A program made the translations under genes and the position numbers. Below, one piece after another: positions 17,099-25,585 of a stretch of DNA of 64,000 nucleotides (positions are counted from its first letter, which is position 1; each line of letters begins with the position of its first letter). This DNA is from Azoarcus sp. (lineage in GTDB: Bacteria > Pseudomonadota > Gammaproteobacteria > Burkholderiales > Rhodocyclaceae), in assembly GCA_030604735.1 (NCBI GenBank), contig JAUVVG010000002.1, positions 103,154-167,153 on the forward strand, written 5' to 3'. Below the pieces are notes generated by a model. The model made no database searches. It was not told the origin of the DNA and saw only the letters and a program-made list of their open reading frames with translations.

Positions 17099-18118
17099 TC
17101 AGGGAGAGGTCGCAAACGTGAAAGCGTCGGCGAAGAATGCGTCTTCATCCAGCCTGCACCGGCTGACCAGGTCGCTGCGGGCTGCGGCTATCATGCCTGG
17201 CGCGCCGCAGGCATAGACCTCATGGCCCGACAGGTCGGGCAGGTCCGCGATCACCGCCTGGTGGACCAGACCGGTCCGCCCCGACCATTGGTCCGTTGCG
17301 ACGGCATCGGACAGGACCGGGATGTAGCGAAAGCCGGGCAGGGCGTCTTCCCAGGAACGCGCCAGCGCGTCCATGTAGAGCCCTTCGCGATTGCGCGAAC
17401 CCCAGTACAGGCGGATCGGTCGTTCGCAGCCGGTCTCGATCGCATGCTCGACGATGCTCTTGATCGGTGCGAAGCCGGTGCCGCCGGCGACCAGTACGAT
17501 AGGACTCGCGGTGTCTTCCCTGAGGAAGAAGCTGCCGAGCGGACCCTCGATGCGAAGGATGTCGCGCACCTTCATCGTATCGAAAACGTGGGCGGTGAAG
17601 CGTCCGCCGTCCACCCGCCTGACATGAAACTCGAGGTGGTCGGCGCGGTGGGGCGGATTGGCGATCGAGAAGCTGCGCCGGGCGCCATCGGCCAACAGAA
17701 AATCGACATACTGACCGGCGCGGAAACGGAACGGCTCGCTGGCCGGCAGCTTGACCGACACCACCATCACGTCAGAGGCGGCCAATTCGAGCGACTGGAC
17801 CCGGCACGGCATCTTCTTGCTCGGGATATCTCCGACCCGCGCCAGCGTGCGCACGTTCAACACCAGATCGGACTTCGGCCTGGCCTGGCACAGCAGTGCG
17901 TAGCCTTCGGTGCGCTCGGCATCGCTGAGCCCGGCGCCGGAAGTCTTCCCTTGGTCGAACTCGCCACTGATCACCCTGGCCTTGCAGGTTCCGCACGCTC
18001 CGTCACGGCAACCATAGGGCAGCAGCAAGCCGGCCGACAACGCGGCCTCGAGCACGGTTTGATCGGAAGAAGCCTCGAAGTGCTGGGCGCCGGGTTCGGT
18101 CGAAATCTGGAACTGCAT
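17099..18118 (-). CDS. 2Fe-2S ferredoxin-NAD(P)H reductase (CDP-6-deoxyglucoseen reductase-like)
   Basis: A 339-residue electron-transfer flavoprotein. The N-terminus is a plant-type ferredoxin domain with cluster cysteines Cys37, Cys42, Cys45 (YGCRDGACGTCKA) and Cys77 (ALLCQA). It is followed by an FAD-binding barrel (RAGQYVDFLL, RSFSIANPP) and an NAD-binding domain (IVLVAGGTGFAPIKSIVEHA). It passes electrons from NAD(P)H to an oxygenase or dehydrase partner. The family name comes from the AscD/E3 sugar reductase, but no deoxysugar genes are present, so the partner is unknown. The ATG at 18118 (MQFQISTEP) is preferred over a 24-residue longer frame that would overlap the divergent epimerase gene. 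Confidence 0.88.
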   Translation of the reverse strand: MQFQISTEPGAQHFEASSDQTVLEAALSAGLLLPYGCRDGACGTCKARVISGEFDQGKTSGAGLSDAERTEGYALLCQARPKSDLVLNVRTLARVGDIPSKKMPCRVQSLELAASDVMVVSVKLPASEPFRFRAGQYVDFLLADGARRSFSIANPPHRADHLEFHVRRVDGGRFTAHVFDTMKVRDILRIEGPLGSFFLREDTASPIVLVAGGTGFAPIKSIVEHAIETGCERPIRLYWGSRNREGLYMDALARSWEDALPGFRYIPVLSDAVATDQWSGRTGLVHQAVIADLPDLSGHEVYACGAPGMIAAARSDLVSRCRLDEDAFFADAFTFATSP

Positions 18119-18140
18119 CGGTCGTGAGATAATCCGTCGA

Positions 18141-19046
18141 ATGAAAAATGTCTTGATCGTCGGCAGCGGAGACGTCGCCTGCCGTGCCATCCCCTGGCTT
18201 GCAAAGCGTTTCCGGGTCTATGCCCTGACGCGTCGCCCGGAGGACATGGCCGCACTCAGGGCGATCGGTGCCGTTCCGCTGCTGGCCGATCTCGATGATC
18301 GCAAGAGCCTGAGGCGAGTGGCCGGCATAGCGCAGACCGTGCTTCATTTCGCGCCGCCCCCCGCAAGCGGTGAGACCGATACCCGAACGGCAAAGTTGCT
18401 GGCCGCTCTTGCAAGCCGGCAAAGTCTACCACAGCGCCTCGTATACATAAGCACGACAGGGGTTTACGGCGATCGTGGCGGCGCTTGGGTGTCCGAGACG
18501 ACGCCTTGTCGTCCGGGTACCGGCCGGGCGAAGCGCCGGGTGGATGCGGAAGCCCGCCTGCGCGCATTCGGTCGGCGACAGGCGTGTGCGGTATCCATTC
18601 TGCGTGCGCCGGGGATTTACGCGGCAGACCGCTTGCCGCTCGCCCGGCTGGAGCGTGGCGACCCGGTGCTGGTGCCCGAGCAGGATGTCCATACCAATCA
18701 CATCCACGCCGAGGATCTCGCCCGGATGGCCTGTGTCGCTTTATTCAGGGCGCGAGGCGGCCGGGTCTACAATGCGGTCGATGAAACCGATCTGGCGATG
18801 GGCGATTTCTTTGACCTTGCGGCTGACATGTTCGGTCGTCCCCGCCCGGAGCGGGTCCCGCGCGACATTCTGGCCAGCCGGATTTCGGCCATGGCCTTGT
18901 CCTTCATGTCGGAGTCGCGCCGTATCGACGGCGCGCGGGTCCGCAAGGAGCTGAGGCTACGGCTGTCCTACCCGACCGTGCGCGAAGGCTTTGCCGCCGC
19001 GATCGATCAATCCCGTCTTTCACAAGGAGATTCACCTGGATGCTGA
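18141..19046 (+). CDS. NAD(P)-dependent epimerase/dehydratase (extended SDR)
   Basis: A 301-residue extended short-chain dehydrogenase-like protein with a Rossmann start MKNVLIVGSGDVACRAI. The usual GxxGxxG is reduced to GSGDVA, as in atypical SDRs. YISTTGVYGD contains the Ser/Thr and Tyr region of the active site, but no YxxxK is obvious, so redox activity is uncertain. Later blocks (RAPGIYAADR, HTNHIHAEDLARM, YNAVDE) are typical of the epimerase family. It starts 22 bases from the divergent reductase gene and its stop overlaps hemJ by 7 bases, so it is coupled to hemJ. Substrate unknown. Confidence 0.85.
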   Translation: MKNVLIVGSGDVACRAIPWLAKRFRVYALTRRPEDMAALRAIGAVPLLADLDDRKSLRRVAGIAQTVLHFAPPPASGETDTRTAKLLAALASRQSLPQRLVYISTTGVYGDRGGAWVSETTPCRPGTGRAKRRVDAEARLRAFGRRQACAVSILRAPGIYAADRLPLARLERGDPVLVPEQDVHTNHIHAEDLARMACVALFRARGGRVYNAVDETDLAMGDFFDLAADMFGRPRPERVPRDILASRISAMALSFMSESRRIDGARVRKELRLRLSYPTVREGFAAAIDQSRLSQGDSPGC

Positions 19047-19450
19047 CCGTCAAGGCATTGCACATCATTTTCGTCGTCAGCTGGTTCGCCGGCCTGTTCT
19101 ACCTGCCCCGCATCTTCGTCAACCATGCGATGGTCAAGGACAAGGCGACTCAGGACCGGCTGGCGCTGATGGAGCGCAAACTCTATGGTTTCGTGACCCC
19201 GATCGGGCTGATCGCGGTGTCACTCGGCCTTTACCTGTGGTTCGGCTATGGCTTCGCCGGCGGCTGGCTCCATGTGAAGACGACCCTGGTCGTTTTTCTG
19301 ATCGCCTACCATCTCTACTGTGGAAAGCTGATGCGCGACTTCGCCGCGGGTCGGAATACCCATAGTCATGTCTGGTATCGGGTATTCAACGAGGTCCCGG
19401 TGTTGATTCTGCTGGTCGTCGTCTTTCTGACCGTACTCAAACCCTTCTGA
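19040..19450 (+). CDS. hemJ: Protoporphyrinogen IX oxidase, HemJ type
   Basis: A 136-residue membrane protein with four hydrophobic segments, oxidising protoporphyrinogen IX to protoporphyrin IX in haem synthesis. Diagnostic features are the N-terminal helix KALHIIFVVSWFAGLFYLPR with its conserved histidine, the ERKLYGFVTPIG block, VKTTLVVFLIAYH, and FNEVPVLILLVVVFLTVLKP at the C-terminus. Length and topology match HemJ (UPF0093). The start overlaps the end of the epimerase gene and is preceded by an AAGGAG ribosome-binding site. hemL lies 25 kb away in the same window. Confidence 0.93.
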   Translation: MLTVKALHIIFVVSWFAGLFYLPRIFVNHAMVKDKATQDRLALMERKLYGFVTPIGLIAVSLGLYLWFGYGFAGGWLHVKTTLVVFLIAYHLYCGKLMRDFAAGRNTHSHVWYRVFNEVPVLILLVVVFLTVLKPF

Positions 19451-19473
19451 TAACCCGCAGGCAGGTCGACACG

Positions 19474-20625
19474 ATGTCCGAATTCTTTTTCTCCCCCTGT
19501 CCTCGCGGTCTCGAGCCGATGCTGGTCGCCGAGCTGGCCGAGCTCGGCGCCACCGAGGTCGAGCCCACCCACGGCGGTGTCGGTTTCCGCGGCGACTGGG
19601 CGACCTGCTACCGGGTCAATCTCGAGAGCCGGATCGCAACCCGGGTATTGTGGCGTATCAACCAGGGACGCTACCGGGCCGAGGAGGACATCTACCGGCT
19701 GGCCTACGGCGCCACCTGGGCAAAATGGTTCACCGCCGACGACACCATCCGGATCTACGTCACCGCGCGCCATTCGCCGCTGCGTAGCCTGGAGTTCGTG
19801 ACCTTGCGGATCAAGGATGCGGTTTGTGATCACTTCCGGACCGTCTCCGGCCGTCGTCCCAGTGTCGACACCGCCAACCCGGATGTCCGCATCCATGCCT
19901 TCCTGACAAAGGATACCGTTGCGCTCTATCTCGATACTTCTGGCGAGCCGCTTTACAAGCGGGGCTTCAAGCAGGCGGCGGTCGAGGCCCCGTTGAAGGA
20001 GAATCTCGCGGCCGGCATCCTGCGTATCGCGGGCTGGCAGCCGGGCGAGGCGTTGATCGATCCGATGTGCGGCAGCGGCACTTTCCTGATCGAGGCGGCG
20101 CAGATCGCGCTCGATGTCGCTCCGGGGCTGGGGCGGTCCTTCGCGTTCGAGCGCTTTCGGCATTTCGACCGCACGACCTGGGCTGGATTGCGCAAGGCGG
20201 CCGAGGTGCGGCGAAAGCCGGTCCAGTCGCTGAACATCTTCGGCTCGGACATCGTCGGCGATCAGGTACGACGGGCACGGGTCAATCTCGAGGCGGCGGG
20301 TCTGGCCAACTGCGTCACGCTGGATCGGGCCGATTTTCTGGAGCGCGAACCTCCCGCGGGTGAGGGCGTGATGGTGACCAATCCACCCTATGGGGTGCGC
20401 ATCGGTGAGGAAGAGGCGCTGGCCGAGCTTTATCCGAAACTGGGCGATACGCTGAAGCAGCGCTGGGCGGGCTGGCGGTGCTATTTCCTGACCGCTGACC
20501 CGGCCCTGCCCAAGCTGTTCGGGCTCAAGGCGAGCAAACGCACCCCGCTGTTCAACGGGGCGCTGGAGTGCAGGGTGTTCGAGTACCGGATCTTCGCCGG
20601 CAGCCACCGCAAGCCCAAGGCTTGA
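19474..20625 (+). CDS. THUMP-domain 23S rRNA methyltransferase (RlmL N-half type)
   Basis: A 383-residue SAM-dependent RNA methyltransferase. The start MSEFFFSPCPRGLEPMLVAE and the following THUMP region bind RNA. The catalytic half has motif I-like PMCGSGTFLIEAAQIA and the N6/N2-methyltransferase motif NPPYG. It matches the N-terminal RlmL half of E. coli RlmKL, which methylates G2445 of 23S rRNA. The C-terminal RlmK half is absent, as is usual outside gammaproteobacteria. It lies 23 bases after hemJ on the same strand, so it may be cotranscribed. The exact target base is inferred from family knowledge. Confidence 0.92.
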   Translation: MSEFFFSPCPRGLEPMLVAELAELGATEVEPTHGGVGFRGDWATCYRVNLESRIATRVLWRINQGRYRAEEDIYRLAYGATWAKWFTADDTIRIYVTARHSPLRSLEFVTLRIKDAVCDHFRTVSGRRPSVDTANPDVRIHAFLTKDTVALYLDTSGEPLYKRGFKQAAVEAPLKENLAAGILRIAGWQPGEALIDPMCGSGTFLIEAAQIALDVAPGLGRSFAFERFRHFDRTTWAGLRKAAEVRRKPVQSLNIFGSDIVGDQVRRARVNLEAAGLANCVTLDRADFLEREPPAGEGVMVTNPPYGVRIGEEEALAELYPKLGDTLKQRWAGWRCYFLTADPALPKLFGLKASKRTPLFNGALECRVFEYRIFAGSHRKPKA

Positions 20626-20745
20626 CTACGGTCTGGCAGCGGCGAGTGCGGGTCAGGATGAATGGCTGACGAATCGTGATGTGACCCGATTGATCACGCC
20701 CCTGGCCGTTATTCGGACTTGCCGGCGAGGGGGCTTCGCAAGCGC

Positions 20746-21879
20746 TCAGACGATGTCCAGATTCTGGGTGCCGGATACGAAGTCCTTTTCGCCATGGCGG
20801 CTGTGGAGCTTGATCTGCAGCCGCAGGTCGTTGATCGAATCGGCGTTGCGCAGCGCATCCTCGTAGCTGATCAGTTCGTCCTCGTAGAGCTGGAACAGGC
20901 TCTGGTCGAAGGTCTGCATGCCGAGTTCGCGGGAGCGCTTCATCACTTCCTTGATGCCCGGGACTTCGCCCTTGAAGATCAGGTCCGAGATCAGCGGTGA
21001 GTTGAGCATCACTTCGATCGCCGGTACCCGCCCCTTGCGTTCCTTGAGCGGCAGCAGGCGTTGTGAGATCAGCGCGCGCAGGTTCAGCGACAAGTCCATC
21101 AGCAACTGTTGCCGGCGCTCCTCCGGGAAGAAGTTGATGATCCGGTCCAGCGCCTGGTTGGAGCTGTTCGCGTGCAGGGTCGCCAGGCACAGGTGGCCGG
21201 TTTCGGCGAACGCGATCGCATAGTCCATGGTTTCGCGATCGCGGATTTCGCCCATCAAGATGACGTCCGGCGCCTGACGCAAGGTGTTCTTCAGCGCGAT
21301 CTCCCAGCTGTCGGTGTCGATGCCGAGCTCACGCTGGGTCACGATGCAGTTCTTGTGCTGGTGAACGTACTCGATCGGGTCTTCGACCGTGATGATGTGG
21401 CCGTAGGAGTGTTCGTTGCGGTAATCGACCATTGCCGCCAGCGAGGTGGTCTTGCCGGTCCCGGTGCCGCCGACGAAGATCACCAGGCCGCGCTTGGTCA
21501 TCGCGATATCCCGTAGCACTGCGGGAAGTCCGAGCTCGTCGAAGGTCGGGATCTTCGAGGCGATGGTGCGCAGGACCAGGCCGACCCGTCCCTGCTGGAT
21601 ATGCGCGTTGGACCGGAAGCGACCGATTCCGGCTGGAGAGATCGCGAAGTTGCATTCCTTGGTCGATTCGAACTCCGCCGCCTGGCGGTCGTTCATGATG
21701 GCCCGCGCCAGCTCCGCGGTGTGTTGCGGGCTCAGGATCTGGTTGGACTGCGGCACGATACGGCCGTCTATCTTGATCGCGGGCGGAAAGCCTGCGCTGA
21801 TGAACAGGTCGGATCCGTTTTTCTGCACCATCAGCCTGAGCAGATCGTGCATGAATTTCAGTGCCTGGTCGCGTTCCAT
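20746..21879 (-). CDS. pilU: Type IV pilus retraction ATPase PilU
   Basis: A 377-residue hexameric ATPase of the PilT/PilU family that assists PilT in pulling type IV pili in. It has Walker A GGTGTGKTTSL, the Asp box and Walker B (VILMGEIRDRETMDYAI), and a His box (GHLCLATLHANSS). The insertion and C-terminal extension (KLHSRHGEKDFVSGTQNLDI) are PilU-like rather than PilT-like. It lies downstream of pilT on the same strand with a 66-base gap. It ends convergent with the rRNA methyltransferase gene. Confidence 0.95.
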   Translation of the reverse strand: MERDQALKFMHDLLRLMVQKNGSDLFISAGFPPAIKIDGRIVPQSNQILSPQHTAELARAIMNDRQAAEFESTKECNFAISPAGIGRFRSNAHIQQGRVGLVLRTIASKIPTFDELGLPAVLRDIAMTKRGLVIFVGGTGTGKTTSLAAMVDYRNEHSYGHIITVEDPIEYVHQHKNCIVTQRELGIDTDSWEIALKNTLRQAPDVILMGEIRDRETMDYAIAFAETGHLCLATLHANSSNQALDRIINFFPEERRQQLLMDLSLNLRALISQRLLPLKERKGRVPAIEVMLNSPLISDLIFKGEVPGIKEVMKRSRELGMQTFDQSLFQLYEDELISYEDALRNADSINDLRLQIKLHSRHGEKDFVSGTQNLDIV

Positions 21880-21945
21880 TCTTCAATCTCCGGTCGGCGT
21901 ATGCCTTGTGTGCTCGAGCGATATCCACTCTCTTCGCCGCGGCGC

Positions 21946-22992
21946 TCAGCTGCCGGCGAAGTTGTCCTTGTTCGCAGCCCGCATTCGCGCTTCGCTCGAT
22001 GCCACGATGTTGCGCCGGACCAGATCCTGCAGGCACTGGTCCAGGGTCTGCATGCCCATGCTCTGGCCGGTCTGGATGGCCGAATACATCTGGGCGATCT
22101 TGTTCTCGCGGATCAGGTTGCGGATTGCGGGGGTGCCGATCATGATCTCATGGGCGGCGACCCGTCCTGCACCGTCCTTGGTCTTGAGCAGGGTCTGGGC
22201 GATGACGGCGCGCAGCGATTCGGATAGCATCGCGCGGACCATGTCCTTTTCCTCGGCCGGAAACACGTCGATGATCCGGTCTATGGTTTTTGCCGCGGAC
22301 GAGGTGTGCAGGGTGCCAAACACCAGGTGGCCGGTTTCGGCGCCGGTCAGCGCCAGCCGGATCGTTTCGAGGTCGCGCAATTCCCCGACCAGGATGACGT
22401 CCGGATCCTCGCGCAGCGCCGAGCGCAAGGCGTTGTTGAACGACAGCGTGTCGCGATGCACTTCGCGCTGGTTGATCAGGCAGCGCTTGGAGGTATGCAC
22501 GAATTCGATCGGATCCTCGATCGTCAGCAGGTGGGCATACTGGTTCTCGTTGATGTAATCGATCATCGCGGCCAGCGTGGTCGATTTGCCCGATCCGGTC
22601 GGACCGGTCACCAGCACGATGCCGCGCGGTTGGTCCGAGATTTCCTTGAAGATCTTGGGCGCGTTCAGTTCTTCCAGCGTCAGCACCTTGGACGGAATCG
22701 TCCGGAACACCGCCGCCGCGCCGCGGTTCTGGTTGAACGCATTGACCCGGAAGCGCGCGAGGTTGGGGATCTCGAACGAGAAGTCGCATTCCAGCACCTC
22801 CTCGAACTGCTTGCGCTGCGCGTCGTTCATGATGTCGTACACCATCGAGTGCACGTCCTTGTGCTCCATCGGCGGCAGGTTGATGCGTCTGACATCGCCA
22901 TGGACCCGGATCATCGGAGGCAGACCGGAGGAGAGGTGGAGATCGGAAGCTTTGTTCTTGACTGAGAAAGCGAGCAGTTCGGTGATGTCCAT
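21946..22992 (-). CDS. pilT: Type IV pilus retraction ATPase PilT
   Basis: A 348-residue ATPase that depolymerises type IV pili for twitching motility. It has Walker A GPTGSGKSTTLAA, Walker B VILVGELRDLETIRLAL, a His box GHLVFGTLHTSSA, and the PilT-specific C-terminal AIRNLIRE motif, which PilU lacks. The ATG at 22992 (MDITELLAFSVKNKASDLHL) gives the standard PilT N-terminus; the longer frame from 23031 runs into the shared upstream region. It is divergent from the yggS operon across about 100 bases, a conserved arrangement in beta- and gammaproteobacteria. Confidence 0.97.
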   Translation of the reverse strand: MDITELLAFSVKNKASDLHLSSGLPPMIRVHGDVRRINLPPMEHKDVHSMVYDIMNDAQRKQFEEVLECDFSFEIPNLARFRVNAFNQNRGAAAVFRTIPSKVLTLEELNAPKIFKEISDQPRGIVLVTGPTGSGKSTTLAAMIDYINENQYAHLLTIEDPIEFVHTSKRCLINQREVHRDTLSFNNALRSALREDPDVILVGELRDLETIRLALTGAETGHLVFGTLHTSSAAKTIDRIIDVFPAEEKDMVRAMLSESLRAVIAQTLLKTKDGAGRVAAHEIMIGTPAIRNLIRENKIAQMYSAIQTGQSMGMQTLDQCLQDLVRRNIVASSEARMRAANKDNFAGS

Positions 22993-23089
22993 GAGGTCTC
23001 GGCGTACGCTTCGATGGGTGGGGTGGGGCAAGGTGCGCCGGGCCGCGATGCTATACTGCCCGGGCTGAATTACCCGCTACTAATGCTAT

Positions 23090-23791
23090 ATGACATCAAT
23101 CTCCGCGAACTTGCAAGCCGTGAGGCAGCGTGTGGCATCTGCGGCCGAGCGGGCGGGACGCGACGCTTCGCAAGTGCGTTTGTTGGCGGTGAGCAAGACC
23201 TGGCCGGTCGAGTCGCTGCGGGCCGCCTTCGAAGCCGGTCAGTCGGCGTTCGGCGAGAACTATGTGCAGGAGGGGGTCGCCAAGATCGAGGCCTTGTCCG
23301 ACCTGCCGCTGGAGTGGCATTTCATTGGTCCTTTGCAGAGCAACAAGACCCGCCTCGTCGCGACCCATTTCGATTGGGTGCATTCGATCGACCGGCTCAA
23401 GCTGGCCGAGCGCCTGTCGGCCCAGCGACCGGCGACCCTGCCTCCGCTGCAGGTCTGCATTCAGGTCAATGTCAGCGGGGAGGCGAGCAAGAGCGGCGTC
23501 GCGCCGGACGCGGTGCGCGCACTCGCACTGTCTGTGCGTGGCTTGCCCCGGCTCGTCCTGCGCGGACTGATGTGCATTCCCGAGCCGGAAGGAGACGAGG
23601 GCCTGCTGCGAGCGCGCTTCAGAGCATTGGGCCAGCTCCAGCATGAGCTCGCAGAGCACGGGCTTGTCCTCGATACCTTGTCGATGGGGATGTCCGATGA
23701 TCTCGAGCTGGCGATCGACGAGGGCAGTACCCTGGTGCGGGTGGGCAGCGCCATATTCGGCAACAGAACCAGAAGGGGAGTCGGGAAGTGA
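23090..23791 (+). CDS. yggS: YggS-family pyridoxal-phosphate homeostasis protein
   Basis: A 233-residue alanine-racemase-fold protein that binds PLP through Lys36 (LLAVSKTWP). Family blocks present are FGENYVQEGVAKI, WHFIGPLQSNKTR, VQVCIQVNVSGE-like ICIQVNVSGEASKSG, and MSMGMSDDLELAI-like LSMGMSDDLELAIDEGS, with VRVGSAIFGNR at the end. It has no enzymatic activity and controls B6 vitamer and amino-acid pools. The stop overlaps proC by 4 bases. No clear Shine-Dalgarno precedes the ATG, so the message may start close to it. Confidence 0.95.
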   Translation: MTSISANLQAVRQRVASAAERAGRDASQVRLLAVSKTWPVESLRAAFEAGQSAFGENYVQEGVAKIEALSDLPLEWHFIGPLQSNKTRLVATHFDWVHSIDRLKLAERLSAQRPATLPPLQVCIQVNVSGEASKSGVAPDAVRALALSVRGLPRLVLRGLMCIPEPEGDEGLLRARFRALGQLQHELAEHGLVLDTLSMGMSDDLELAIDEGSTLVRVGSAIFGNRTRRGVGK

Positions 23792-24612
23792 ACGATCGTT
23801 TGCGGATTTCTTTCATCGGTGGCGGCAACATGGCCTTCGCCCTGATCGGTGGCATGGTCGAGCGCGGCTTTGCCGCAGCGGATATCCAGGTGGTCGATCC
23901 GTCGGAGGGCTCGCGGCAGCGTCTCGTAGACAAGTTTGGGGTCCGGACTGCTGCGCAGGTCGATGACACCGTCCTCGACTGCGACTTGCTGATCCTCGCG
24001 GTCAAGCCGCAACAGATGAAGTCCGCGCTTGAGCCTATCAGGGGGCGACTCGCGAATCACGTTGTCGTCAGCATCGCGGCGGGTTTGCGGATGCAGGACA
24101 TCGCCCGTTGGCTGGGCGGGTATGGCCGCATCGTGCGGGCGATGCCGAACACCCCCGCCTTGATCGGCGCCGGCGTGACCGGACTGTTCGCCGACGACAG
24201 CGTCGATTCGGCTGGCAGGCAGGCGGCCGAGCGGGTGTTGTCGGCGGTTGGCAGCGTGGTCTGGGTCGGCAGCGAGGCACAGATCGATGCGGTGACGGCA
24301 GTGTCCGGCAGTGGTCCGGCCTATGTCTTCCACTTCATCGAGGCACTGGAAGCGGCCGGGCTCGGGATGGGTTTCGAGCCGGCCACCGCACGCAAGCTCG
24401 CGATCGAAACCGTGCTCGGGGCGGCGAGGCTCGCCGCGGATTCGGAAGACGCGCCTGGCGTGTTGCGCGAGAAGGTCACCTCGAAAGGCGGGACCACCGC
24501 GGCGGCGCTGGCGAGCTTGGCAACATCCGGTTTCGCCGAGGCAATTGAACGTGCGGTCGGCGCTGCACAAGCGCGAGGCCGTGAACTCGGTATCGAACTG
24601 GGCAAGGACTGA
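23788..24612 (+). CDS. proC: Pyrroline-5-carboxylate reductase
   Basis: Last step of proline synthesis, NAD(P)H-dependent. A 274-residue protein starting with a dinucleotide-binding motif (FIGGGNMAFALIGGMVERGF). It has conserved VKPQQM, RAMPNTPALIGAGVTGLFA, the substrate-binding AVSGSGPAYVFHFIEAL and the C-terminal signature LREKVTSKGGTTAAALASL. The GTG start overlaps the yggS stop (GTGA), indicating coupling. yggT follows after 5 bases. Confidence 0.96.
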   Translation: MNDRLRISFIGGGNMAFALIGGMVERGFAAADIQVVDPSEGSRQRLVDKFGVRTAAQVDDTVLDCDLLILAVKPQQMKSALEPIRGRLANHVVVSIAAGLRMQDIARWLGGYGRIVRAMPNTPALIGAGVTGLFADDSVDSAGRQAAERVLSAVGSVVWVGSEAQIDAVTAVSGSGPAYVFHFIEALEAAGLGMGFEPATARKLAIETVLGAARLAADSEDAPGVLREKVTSKGGTTAAALASLATSGFAEAIERAVGAAQARGRELGIELGKD

Positions 24613-24617
24613 TCAAA

Positions 24618-25199
24618 ATGCTGGGCAGCATTCTTCTCCTTCTGCTGAACTTCGCGTTCGGCTTCATCACGATCCTGCTGCTGGCGCGCTTCTTCATGCA
24701 GTGGCAGCGGGTGTCGTTCCGTAACCAGATCGGGCAGTTCGTCGTTACGACCACCGACTGGATCGTGCGTCCGTTGCGGCGGGCGATACCGGGCTTGTTC
24801 GGGCTGGACCTGGCCAGCCTGTTGCCGGCCTGGGCCTTTCAGACGGCTTATGTCTTCATCGAACTCAGCCTGCGCGGAGCGGCTATGGATGGCGGACCGG
24901 CCGGGGTGTTGTTCGGCCTGTGGGGGCTTGGCCTGCTCGAGCTCGTCCGAATGGCGATCTATCTGATTTTCGCGGTGGTGCTGGTGTCGGCGGTCTTGTC
25001 CTGGGTCAGTCCGCATTCGCCTGCGGCGCCCCTCTTTCGTGGGCTTGCCGACCCGTTTCTGCGGCCTTTCCGCCGTGTCGTCCCGATGATCGCGAACATA
25101 GACTTGTCGCCACTGGTGTTGCTGTTGCTGCTTCAGATCCTGCTGATCGTGATCGGCGGCCTGCGCGGCAATTTCATGCCCTTGCTGTTCGGCGGATGA
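24618..25199 (+). CDS. YggT-family integral membrane protein
   Basis: A 193-residue protein with two YggT (PF02325) repeats. Each has a hydrophobic helix, then a short amphipathic loop with RNQIGQFVVTTTDWIVRPLR in the first and ADPFLRPFRRVVPMIANIDL in the second, then another helix ending with a conserved LLLLQIL run. The family has been linked to osmotic stress and cell-wall positioning, but the biochemical role is not settled. It lies between proC and yggU in a tight operon and its stop overlaps the next start (ATGA). Confidence 0.9.
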   Translation: MLGSILLLLLNFAFGFITILLLARFFMQWQRVSFRNQIGQFVVTTTDWIVRPLRRAIPGLFGLDLASLLPAWAFQTAYVFIELSLRGAAMDGGPAGVLFGLWGLGLLELVRMAIYLIFAVVLVSAVLSWVSPHSPAAPLFRGLADPFLRPFRRVVPMIANIDLSPLVLLLLLQILLIVIGGLRGNFMPLLFGG

Positions 25200-25513
25200 A
25201 CCCCGGTTGGCTCAAGCAGCAAGGGGATGGCGAACTGGTGATCGCCCTGCATGTCCAGCCGGGTGCGAAGCAGACCGTATTTGCCGGACGACATGGCGAG
25301 GCCCTCAAGCTGAGGCTGGCCGCAGCGCCGGTAGAGGGCAAGGCCAACGCGGCCTTGTGCGCCTACATCGCCGATTACTTCGGTCTGCCACGCGCTGCGG
25401 TGGCGCTGATCAGCGGACAGACTTCCCGCAGCAAGCGGGTGCGGATCTGCGGTGCGAGCGAAGCGATGGTCGCGCGGCTGCGGGCGCTCGATACACCTCC
25501 TGGACACGCCTGA
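25196..25513 (+). CDS. DUF167/YggU-family protein
   Basis: A 105-residue protein starting MNPGWLKQQGDGELVIALHV, ATG overlapping the yggT stop. It has the family core VQPGAKQTVFAGRHGEALKL, the strongly conserved APVEGKANAAL, and ISGQTSRSKRVRI. It is a small alpha/beta protein of unknown function, commonly last in yggS-proC-yggT operons. The reading frame extends further upstream but that part is a shadow of yggT. Confidence 0.9.
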   Translation: MNPGWLKQQGDGELVIALHVQPGAKQTVFAGRHGEALKLRLAAAPVEGKANAALCAYIADYFGLPRAAVALISGQTSRSKRVRICGASEAMVARLRALDTPPGHA

Positions 25514-25585
25514 CCCGCCACGCGTTACGATAGCCGGGTGATGACAACTACTAAGACAATAATGAATGCGCCCGGAGGAGACACG